64,000 bases of DNA from Flavobacteriales bacterium (GTDB lineage Bacteria > Bacteroidota > Bacteroidia > Flavobacteriales_F > PHOS-HE28): positions 806,001 through 870,000 of the forward strand of contig JADJXH010000004.1 of NCBI GenBank assembly GCA_016715895.1. The letters run 5' to 3'. The position numbers and the translations under genes are program-made. Positions 18,642 through 25,151 of this stretch are shown here, one piece after another. Numbering within the stretch: the stretch's first letter is position 1; the number at the start of each line of letters is the position of its first letter. Below the pieces are notes generated by a model that ran no database searches, was not told the origin of the DNA, and worked only from the letters and a program-made list of their open reading frames with translations.

Positions 18642-19715
18642 TCACTTCATCACCCGTTCCCCTTCCTTCAACGCCGGTTCGTTCTTGTTGGCCAGCTGTC
18701 CGCAGGCGGCGTCGATGTCGCGTCCGCGGCTGCGGCGGATGCGGGCGATGATGCCCTTGCGGTCGAGGTAGTGCTGAAAGGCCTCGGCCTCCTTCGCCTC
18801 GGTGCGGCCGAAGCCACCGGCATCGATGGGATTGTACTCGATGAGGTTCACCTTGGCATGCACATCGCTGGCATAGCGCACCAGTTCCTGGGCGTCGGCG
18901 AGCGAATCGTTGAACCCGCGAAGCAGGATGTACTCGAAGGTGACGGGCTGCCGGGTGGTGCGCGTGTAGTAGCGCAGCGCCTCCTTCAGGTCCGCCAGGC
19001 TGTTCTGCTCGTTGATGGGCATGATGCGGTCGCGCTTGGCATCGTTGGCCGCGTGCAGGCTCAGCGCCAGGTTGAACCTGGTGCCATCGTCGGCCAGCTT
19101 GCGGATCATCTTGGCGATGCCCGCGGTGCTCACCGTGATGCGCCTGGCGCTCATGCCCAGGCCGTCCTCGGCGGTGATGCGTTCGGCGCTGCGCAGGGTG
19201 TTCGCGTAGTTGAGCAGCGGCTCGCCCATGCCCATGTAAACGATGTTGGTGAGGCCCTCCTTGTAGTACTTCCGCGCCAGCTGATCGATGAGCACCACCT
19301 GGTCCACGATCTCGCCGGCATCGAGGTTGCGGATGCGCTTGAGCTTGCCCGTGGCGCAGAAGCTGCACGTGAGGCTGCAGCCGATCTGGCTGCTGATGCA
19401 GGCCGTGAGGCGGGTGGGGGTGGGGATGAGCACGCCCTCCACCACATGGCCGTCCCAGGTGCGGAACGCGCACTTCACCGTGCCGTCGCTGCTGCGCTGC
19501 TCCTCGGCCAGCACGAGCGGACGCAGCACGCATCGCTCAGCCAGCCGGGTCCGGAAGGCTTTGGGCAGGTCGCTCATGTCGTCCCAGCTCCGCGCCTTCT
19601 TCTTCCACAGCCATTCCCAGAGCTGCTTCGCCCGATAGGGCTTCTCACCTAGTTCGGCCACCAAGGCCTGCACCTCCTCCAGGGAGAGGGAGCGGATGTC
19701 GGTGGAGGAGGCCAT
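18642..19715 (-). CDS. rlmN: Dual-specificity 23S rRNA/tRNA adenine-C2 methyltransferase
   Basis: A radical-SAM enzyme that methylates A2503 of 23S rRNA and A37 of some tRNAs. The iron-sulfur motif CxxxCxxC is in 'CSLTCSFCATGKL'; 'GMGEPLLNYANT' and the C-terminal 'RSRGRDIDAACGQL' (second catalytic Cys) are conserved. The start at ATG 19715 (MASSTDIRS) is preferred over 19766 because a CGACCTTTGC promoter element lies between them. The first 40 bp of this gene are duplicated at 20442-20481 beyond a toxin-antitoxin cassette. Confidence 0.96.
   Translation of the reverse strand: MASSTDIRSLSLEEVQALVAELGEKPYRAKQLWEWLWKKKARSWDDMSDLPKAFRTRLAERCVLRPLVLAEEQRSSDGTVKCAFRTWDGHVVEGVLIPTPTRLTACISSQIGCSLTCSFCATGKLKRIRNLDAGEIVDQVVLIDQLARKYYKEGLTNIVYMGMGEPLLNYANTLRSAERITAEDGLGMSARRITVSTAGIAKMIRKLADDGTRFNLALSLHAANDAKRDRIMPINEQNSLADLKEALRYYTRTTRQPVTFEYILLRGFNDSLADAQELVRYASDVHAKVNLIEYNPIDAGGFGRTEAKEAEAFQHYLDRKGIIARIRRSRGRDIDAACGQLANKNEPALKEGERVMK
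19676..19715 (-). repeat. 40-bp direct repeat, copy A (rlmN 5' end)
   Basis: Covers the first 13 codons of rlmN, ending exactly at its ATG. It is 39/40 identical to 20442-20481 in the same orientation. The two copies bracket the MNT/HEPN pair. Confidence 0.9.
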
Positions 19716-19748
19716 CGCGTCGCGGCCGGTCTGAGGGGCCAAGCGGCG

Positions 19749-19778
19749 CAAAGGTCGGACGATCACCTACTTACTTTG
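19749..19778. promoter_or_regulatory. Divergent promoters for rlmN and the MNT gene
   Basis: GACCTTTG on the minus strand at 19749-19756 serves rlmN. TACTTTG on the plus strand at 19772-19778 lies 6 bp before the MNT start codon. Confidence 0.45.
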
Positions 19779-19783
19779 CAGCC

Positions 19784-20080
19784 ATGTCGATGCGGAACGA
19801 AGTCCTGCAGAAGCTCAGCGCCGCACTGCCTGAACTGCGCTCCCGATTCCCCATCCGCTCCATGGCCCTCTTTGGTTCGGTGAGCAGGGGCGAAGATGGT
19901 CCAGGGAGCGATGTGGACGTGTTGGTGGAGTTCGATGGGCCGGTCGGGATGCGGTTCCTTCATCTGTCCCACGAACTGGCCGCGTTGCTCGGCAGGAGAG
20001 TGGATCTTGTCTCACGTGGCGGGATCAAGCCGCGGTACTTTGAGGCCATTCAACCGGATCTGCTGCATGTCCAAGCGTGA
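19784..20080 (+). CDS. MNT-domain nucleotidyltransferase antitoxin (MntA-like)
   Basis: A 98-residue minimal nucleotidyltransferase. The motif GSx10DxD is intact: Gly-Ser in 'LFGSVSRGED' and Asp-Val-Asp ten residues later in 'SDVDVLVEF', with a third acidic site in 'RVDLVSRGG'. In characterised type VII systems MntA neutralises its HEPN partner by AMPylating it. The gene overlaps the next by 14 bp, the usual arrangement. The pair is bracketed by a duplication of the rlmN 5' end. Confidence 0.9.
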   Translation: MSMRNEVLQKLSAALPELRSRFPIRSMALFGSVSRGEDGPGSDVDVLVEFDGPVGMRFLHLSHELAALLGRRVDLVSRGGIKPRYFEAIQPDLLHVQA

Positions 20081-20405
20081 CGACCGCCTTCTGCTGCAGG
20101 ACATGGCCGAAGCGGTTGACAAGATCCTGCGGTACACCGAAGGCAGGTCCTTCGACCAATGGCAAGGCGACGAGTTCCTGCAGGATGCGGTGATCCGGAA
20201 TTTCGAGGTGATCGGTGAGGCCTGCAGGCATCTGTCGCATGCATTGACCCGCGAACACCCGGACATCGACTGGGGCGGCATCCGCGACTTTCGCAACCTG
20301 CTGGTGCATGAGTACTTCGGGGTGGATGCGACGATCGTGTGGGAGATCCTCTCCACCGACCTGCCGAAGCTTCGCACCCGGCTTCACGAACTGGTGGGCC
20401 GGTAG
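20067..20405 (+). CDS. HEPN-domain toxin (HepT-like, DUF86)
   Basis: A 112-residue all-helical HEPN protein. The ribonuclease motif Rx4H is intact in 'FRNLLVHEYFGV', including the Tyr that MntA-type antitoxins modify. 'NFEVIGEACRHLS' is the conserved helix of the DUF86 family. Expected role: mRNA- or tRNA-cleaving toxin neutralised by the overlapping upstream nucleotidyltransferase. Start ATG 20067 lies inside the 3' end of the antitoxin gene. Confidence 0.9.
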   Translation: MSKRDDRLLLQDMAEAVDKILRYTEGRSFDQWQGDEFLQDAVIRNFEVIGEACRHLSHALTREHPDIDWGGIRDFRNLLVHEYFGVDATIVWEILSTDLPKLRTRLHELVGR

Positions 20406-20441
20406 CGGGCCCAGGAGGGTCAGCCCATCATGGCCGCATCG

Positions 20442-20481
20442 CCTCCAGGGAGAGGGAGCGGATGTCGGTGGAGGATGCCAT
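20442..20481 (-). repeat. 40-bp direct repeat, copy B (orphan rlmN 5' end)
   Basis: Begins with the same ATG and reads MASSTDIRSLSLE before running into unrelated sequence and a stop. One mismatch to 19676-19715. It is cut off from rlmN by the toxin-antitoxin pair and lies 18 bp from the end of ispD. Confidence 0.9.
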
Positions 20482-20498
20482 GATCTGAACCTACATGT

Positions 20499-21161
20499 TC
20501 AACCCAGCACGAGCTCCACCAGCCGCATGTCCATCGCCGTGGTCACCTTGATGTTGTTCTCTTCGCCCTCCACCAGCGCCACCTTCACGCCCATGCGTTC
20601 CACCAGCGCGGCCTCGTCGGTGAAGGCCGGGTCGTAGGGCTGCTCGAAGGCCTTGCGCAGCAGGTCGGTGTGGAAGCATTGCGGGGTCTGCACGGCGAGC
20701 AATCGGGAGCGGTCCAGCGCGCGGCTCCCATCGGGTGTGGTCTCGCGGATGCTGGGCACCACGGGCACCACGGGGATCGCGGCGGCGCTGGCCTCCGCCG
20801 CATCGAAGCAGCGCGCGATCAGCCCGGCGCTCACCAGCGGACGCACGCCGTCGTGCACGGCCACCAGACCATCGCCCCGCACCGTGTCCAGGCCGGCCTT
20901 CACGCTGTGCCAGCGCTGTTCGCCACCGGCCACCACCTCGTGCGGGATGAAGAACCGGTGGCCCATGCACAGCGCCTTCCAGATGTCGAAGTGCGCCCGG
21001 GGCAGCACCACGATCAGCGCCATGTCCGGATCGAAGTGATGGAACGCGTCGAGGGTCCACATCAGCAGCGGCCGTCCCTTCACGGTCTGGAACTGCTTGG
21101 GCACGGGCCCGCCCAGGCGTTTGCCGCTTCCGCCGGCGACGATGATGGTACTGCGCTGCAT
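20499..21161 (-). CDS. ispD: 2-C-methyl-D-erythritol 4-phosphate cytidylyltransferase
   Basis: Third step of the MEP isoprenoid pathway: transfers CMP from CTP to methylerythritol 4-phosphate. The nucleotide-binding loop 'VAGGSGKRLGGPVPKQF' is at the N terminus. 'AVHDGVRPLVS' and 'LLAVQTPQCF' are conserved. The 220 residues match the usual length. Start ATG 21161; the larger open frame to 22052 overlaps queA and is a shadow. Confidence 0.95.
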   Translation of the reverse strand: MQRSTIIVAGGSGKRLGGPVPKQFQTVKGRPLLMWTLDAFHHFDPDMALIVVLPRAHFDIWKALCMGHRFFIPHEVVAGGEQRWHSVKAGLDTVRGDGLVAVHDGVRPLVSAGLIARCFDAAEASAAAIPVVPVVPSIRETTPDGSRALDRSRLLAVQTPQCFHTDLLRKAFEQPYDPAFTDEAALVERMGVKVALVEGEENNIKVTTAMDMRLVELVLG

Positions 21162-21219
21162 TGTTCGACCGCAACGACGCAAAGGACGCAACGAATGCGC
21201 GACGGCAGTCATAAAAGAA

Positions 21220-21246
21220 GGGGCCGCAACAGAACGTTGCGGCCCC
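21220..21246. terminator. Terminator of queA
   Basis: An 11-bp perfect stem (GGGGCCGCAAC) with a five-base loop. On the minus strand it is followed by TTCTTTTAT, a convincing U-tract, placing it 35 bp downstream of the queA stop. Confidence 0.75.
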
Positions 21247-21280
21247 TTTGCGTTCGTCGCGTCGCGGCGGTCCTGTGGGC

Positions 21281-22331
21281 TCAGATGATCAACATCGCAT
21301 CCCCGTAGCTCAGGAAGCGGTACTTCTCCTTGAGGGCCACCTTGTAGGCGTTCCACACATGGTCGTAGCCCCCGAAGGCGGCCACCTGCATCAGCAGGGT
21401 GCTTTCGGGCATGTGGAAGTTGGTGATCGTGCGGTCGGCGATGCTGAAGTCGTACGGCGGGAAGATGAACTTGTTGGTCCAGCCGTTGAAGGGCTTCAGG
21501 TGGTTCTGGGTGCTGACGCTGCTCTCGATGGCGCGCATGGTGGTGGTGCCCACGCAGCACACCTTCTTGCGGGCGTCCTTGGCGCGGTTCACGATGTCGC
21601 AGGCCTCCCGGGTGATGATGGCCTGCTCGCTGTCCATCTTGTGCTTGGTGAGGTCCTCCACCTCCACGGGGCGGAAGGTGCCCAGGCCCACGTGCAGGGT
21701 GACGTGCGCGAAGTGGATGCCCTTGAGCTCCATGCGCTTCATCAGCTCGCGGCTGAAGTGCAGGCCGGCGGTGGGGGCGGCCACGGCGCCCTCGTGCCGG
21801 GCGAAGATGGTCTGGTAGCGCTCCGCGTCGCTGGGCTCGGTGTCGCGCTTGATGTAGCGCGGCAGGGGCGTTTCGCCCATCTCGGTGATGGCCTGCTTGA
21901 ACTCCTCGTAGGTGCCGTCGAAGAGGAACCGCAGCGTACGGCCGCGGCTCGTGGTGTTGTCGATCACCTCCGCCACCAGCTCGTCGTCCTTGCCGAAGTA
22001 CAGCTTGTTGCCGATGCGGATCTTCCGCGCCGGGTCCACGATCACGTCCCACAGCAGGCTGTCGCGGTTCAGCTCACGCAGCATGAACACCTCGATCTTG
22101 GCGCCCGTCTTCTCCTTGTTGCCCCACATGCGCGCGGGGAACACTTTCGTGTCGTTCAGGATGAAGGTGTCGCCCTCGTCGAAGTAGTTGATGATGTCCT
22201 TGAACTTCTTGTGCTCGATCTTTGCCGTCCTTGCGGTGCAGGACCATCAGCTTGCTGCCGTCGCGGTCCTTGGTGGGGTAGAGGGCGATCTGCTCCTTGG
22301 GCAGGTTGAACTTGAACGAAGTGAGCTTCAT
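21281..22331 (-). CDS. queA: S-adenosylmethionine:tRNA ribosyltransferase-isomerase (frameshifted)
   Basis: QueA converts preQ1-tRNA to epoxyqueuosine-tRNA. The N terminus (MKLTSFKFNLPKEQIALYP, start 22331) and the rest (from 'FPARMWGNKEKTGAKIEVF', with 'GAVAAPTAGLHFS' and 'THVTLHVGLGTF'-like 'AHVTLHVGLGTFRPV') lie in different frames. The break is in the TTT at 22221-22223 (AAA on the coding strand); removing one base restores the expected 'KDGKIEHKKF' reading. This is most simply a homopolymer sequencing error. A TATCTTCG element at 22378-22385 is upstream. Confidence 0.92.
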
Positions 22332-22377
22332 GGGTTTGGCGTGGCTTACGGGCCCGTCGTTGAGTGGAAGGGGCGGC

Positions 22378-22385
22378 GAAGATAA
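22378..22385 (-). promoter_or_regulatory. -7 element TATCTTCG for queA
   Basis: TAnnTTcG on the minus strand in a conspicuously AT-rich stretch (22378-22442), 47 bp before the queA start. Confidence 0.5.
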
Positions 22386-22457
22386 TGTGATCGTTAAGGA
22401 ATCGTCAAAGTATCTGAAAAACAGCGAATTAGGCTGTTGATAACCGCGTTGCACCCC

Positions 22458-23156
22458 TCAGCGGGGGGCGATGCGCTGGGCGAGCTCCACCGGGGGCAGG
22501 GCGTCGGCCACGTCCAGCTCGGCGATGCGGGTGCGGCGCAGGGCGCTGAGCCACGCTCCGCAGCCCAGGGCCTGGCCGATGTCGTGCGCCAGGGTGCGGA
22601 TGTAGGTGCCCTTGCTCACGGTGGTGGCGAAGGTCACGCGGGGCCCTTCCATGTCCAGCAGGGTCAGCGCATGCACGGTCACCTGCACGGGCTCCATCTC
22701 CACGGACCGGCCGTCCCGGGCGAGGAAGTAGGCGCGCTCGCCTTTGTGGTGCTTGGCGCTGTACATCGGCGGCCGTTGCAGCAGGGCGCCGGTGAAGCGG
22801 GGCAGCACGGCCTCCACCGCAGCCCGGTCCAGGTGCGCCCAGGGCAGCGACGCGCTCACCGGGGTCTCCCCGTCCTGCGAAGGGGTCACCTCACCGAGGG
22901 TGAGCGTGCCCACATACGTTTTGTCGAGCCCGGTGAGGTTGGGCAGGTCCTTGGTGCGCCGGCCGTAGGCCAGCAGCAGCAGGCCGCTGGCCAGCGGGTC
23001 CAGGGTGCCGGCATGGCCCACCTTCACGCGGCGTCCGGCCAGCGAGTTGAGCGCACCGCGCAGCTTGCCCACCACATCGAAGCTGGTCCAGCCCACGGGC
23101 TTGTCCACCAGCAGCAGGCCGCCACCCTCCAGGTCGATGGGGTCGGTGTTGGCCAT
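22458..23156 (-). CDS. truB: tRNA pseudouridine-55 synthase
   Basis: TruB makes the universal pseudouridine 55 in tRNA. 'LLLVDKPVGWTSFDVV' and the catalytic loop 'GHAGTLDPLASGLLLL' (Asp nucleophile) are intact, as is 'VSKGTYIRTLAHDIG'. Length 232 residues. ATG 23156 is 4 bp from the uppP stop, consistent with the conserved ftsX-DUF3098-uppP-truB operon of Bacteroidota. Confidence 0.96.
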   Translation of the reverse strand: MANTDPIDLEGGGLLLVDKPVGWTSFDVVGKLRGALNSLAGRRVKVGHAGTLDPLASGLLLLAYGRRTKDLPNLTGLDKTYVGTLTLGEVTPSQDGETPVSASLPWAHLDRAAVEAVLPRFTGALLQRPPMYSAKHHKGERAYFLARDGRSVEMEPVQVTVHALTLLDMEGPRVTFATTVSKGTYIRTLAHDIGQALGCGAWLSALRRTRIAELDVADALPPVELAQRIAPR

Positions 23157-23160
23157 GGGC

Positions 23161-23955
23161 TTACACCAGATGCAGCGGCACGCCGAGGGCCATGAGGAGC
23201 AGCAGCACCCCGCCCACGGCGATGCGGTACCAGCCGAAGGCGGCCAGGCCGCGCTGCTGCAGGTAGGCGATGAAGCCCTTGATGGCCAGCACGGCCACCA
23301 CGAAGGCCACGGCATTGCCGATGGCGAACAGACGCAGGTGCTCGCCGGTGAAGGCGCCGCCGTCGTTCAGATAGTCGTAGAGGCTCTTGGCGGTGGCGGC
23401 GAACATGGTGGGCACGGCCAGCAGGAAGCTGAACTCCGCGGCGTGCTTGCGGGTGAGGCCCTGGGCCATGCCGCCGATGAGGGTGGCCGCCGAGCGGGAC
23501 ACGCCGGGCACCATGGCCAGGCATTGGAAGCAGCCGATGATCACCGCCTGGCGGTAGCTCACCGTCTGCGGGCCGGTGCCGGTGCCGCCGGGCGCCCAGC
23601 GCTCGATGAACAGGAACACCACGCCGCCGGCCAGCAGCGCCAGGGCCACCACGGTCACGTTCTCCAGCAGCGCATCGATGTGGTCCTTGAACAGCAGGCC
23701 CATGATCACGGCCGGGATGAAGCCCGCCAGCAGCTTCAGGTAGAGGTCGAAGCTCTGGAAGAAGCGCTTCCAATAGAGCACCACCACGCTGAGGATGGCG
23801 CCGAACTGGATGGCCACCGTGAAGAGCTTTACGAAATCGTCCTGCGCGATGCCCATCAGCGTGGAGCCGATGATCATATGGCCGGTGCTGCTCACGGGCA
23901 GGAACTCCGTGAGGCCCTCGATGATGGCCAGGACGATGGCCTCCAGGATCCCCAT
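23161..23955 (-). CDS. uppP: Undecaprenyl-diphosphatase (bacitracin-resistance type)
   Basis: Recycles the peptidoglycan lipid carrier by removing a phosphate from undecaprenyl diphosphate. The active-site motifs 'EGLTEFLPVSSTGHMII' and 'PGVSRSAATLIGG' are both present. About eight transmembrane helices in 264 residues, normal for the family. Starts 9 bp after the DUF3098 stop. Confidence 0.96.
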   Translation of the reverse strand: MGILEAIVLAIIEGLTEFLPVSSTGHMIIGSTLMGIAQDDFVKLFTVAIQFGAILSVVVLYWKRFFQSFDLYLKLLAGFIPAVIMGLLFKDHIDALLENVTVVALALLAGGVVFLFIERWAPGGTGTGPQTVSYRQAVIIGCFQCLAMVPGVSRSAATLIGGMAQGLTRKHAAEFSFLLAVPTMFAATAKSLYDYLNDGGAFTGEHLRLFAIGNAVAFVVAVLAIKGFIAYLQQRGLAAFGWYRIAVGGVLLLLMALGVPLHLV

Positions 23956-23964
23956 GCCTGCCGA

Positions 23965-24204
23965 CTACCGCGTGGGGCGCTTCAGGATGGCGTAGACGAT
24001 GAACAGGTAGCCGGCCAGGGCCACCAGCGGGGCCACGGTGATGCGGCGCGGGCTGAAGATGGCCTCGGGGTCGAAGGTGTTGGGGTCGCCGGTACCGCCG
24101 CCGGCCATCAGGATGAAGCCCAGCACCACGATGCCCAGGCCGATCACCAGCAGGCGGTAGTTCTCGCGGGTGAAGGGCATCTCGTTGTCGTTGTGCGCGG
24201 CCAT
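23965..24204 (-). CDS. DUF3098 small membrane protein
   Basis: A 79-residue protein with two hydrophobic helices ('LLVIGLGIVVLGFILMAGG' and 'VAPLVALAGYLFIVYAIL') and the short 'MPFTRENY' N-terminal motif of DUF3098. It always tends to lie between ftsX and uppP in Bacteroidota, as here. Function unknown; context suggests a cell-envelope or division role. Confidence 0.9.
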   Translation of the reverse strand: MAAHNDNEMPFTRENYRLLVIGLGIVVLGFILMAGGGTGDPNTFDPEAIFSPRRITVAPLVALAGYLFIVYAILKRPTR

Positions 24205-24217
24205 GCGGGTCGGGGGT

Positions 24218-25093
24218 TCAGCTCCAGTGGATGTCTTCGGCGGACATGCGAAGGTAGCGCCGCACGGCGAACCAGGTGCTGGCCAGGGAGATCAGCAGGC
24301 CCAGCAGCAGCACGGCGGCGAAGAGCAGCACCAGGGTGGTGGCGTTGGTGAAGGCCAGCAGGTCGGGCACCGTGCGCAGCACCAGGCGCAGCGTGAGCAC
24401 CAGCAGGCCGATGGCCAGCACGGCGCTGAGCACGCCCTGCCACAGGCTCTGCCCCAGGAAGGGCCGCTGGATGAACCACCGCGTGGCGCCCACCAGATGC
24501 ATGGTGCGGATCAGGAAGCGCTGGCTGTACACCGCCAGGCGGATCGTGTTGTTGATGAGCGCCACGGCGATGATGAGCAGCAGCACGCTGAAGCCCAGCA
24601 CGGCCAGCCCCAGCTTGTTCATGTTCGCCTGGATGTTGCGCACCACCGCCGCGTTGTAGGCCACTTCGTGCGTGCGGGGGTCGCCCTGCAGGCGCTCCAC
24701 GATCCATTGCACGCTGTCCGGATGGGCGTGCGTGGCGGCCAGCCGCAGCTCGATGCTCGCCAGCAGCGGGTTGCTGCCCAGCACGCCCAGGAAGTCCTCG
24801 CCCAGGTCCTGCTTCAGCTGCTCGGCCGCCTCGTCGGCGGTCACGTAGCGCGTCTCCAGCACCCAGGCTTCGGTGTCCAGCGCCTTGCGGTACTGCATCA
24901 CGTCCGTCTCCTTCAGCCCCCGCTTCAGGAAGACGTCCACGCGGACATGCTCCTTGAAGTAGCGGTCCAGGGCGCGCGCATTCAGCACCAGGAAGCCCAG
25001 CACCCCCAGCATGAAGAGCACCAGCGCGATGCCCACCACGGTGCCCACCGTGGCCGTGCGCGTGCGTCGCCGGGTGGGTCGCTCCATCGACAT
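24218..25093 (-). CDS. ftsX: Cell-division ABC-transporter permease FtsX
   Basis: FtsX couples division to peptidoglycan hydrolase activation. One N-terminal helix (about 15-40) precedes a periplasmic domain ('VRVDVFLKRGL...DLGEDFLGVLGSNPLLASIE'), followed by three C-terminal helices with the permease motif around 'RTMHLVGATRWFIQRPF'. Start ATG 25093 (or 25087) follows the TACCTTCG element at 25099-25106. First gene of the ftsX-truB operon. Confidence 0.93.
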   Translation of the reverse strand: MSMERPTRRRTRTATVGTVVGIALVLFMLGVLGFLVLNARALDRYFKEHVRVDVFLKRGLKETDVMQYRKALDTEAWVLETRYVTADEAAEQLKQDLGEDFLGVLGSNPLLASIELRLAATHAHPDSVQWIVERLQGDPRTHEVAYNAAVVRNIQANMNKLGLAVLGFSVLLLIIAVALINNTIRLAVYSQRFLIRTMHLVGATRWFIQRPFLGQSLWQGVLSAVLAIGLLVLTLRLVLRTVPDLLAFTNATTLVLLFAAVLLLGLLISLASTWFAVRRYLRMSAEDIHWS

Positions 25094-25098
25094 GGCCG

Positions 25099-25133
25099 CG
25101 AAGGTAGCCGCCGGGGCCGGTCCGCTACTTTCG
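25099..25133. promoter_or_regulatory. Divergent promoters for ftsX and leuS
   Basis: TACCTTCG on the minus strand at 25099-25106 lies 6 bp before the ftsX start. TACTTTCG on the plus strand at 25126-25133 lies 18 bp before the leuS start. Confidence 0.5.
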
Positions 25134-25151
25134 CGCAGCGAACGAGCGGAC

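Noticed and set aside
24170..25151. N-terminal extension of the leuS frame by more than 300 codons
   Set aside because: It is the antisense shadow of ftsX; the true leuS start is in another frame at 25152, separated by a single-base error.
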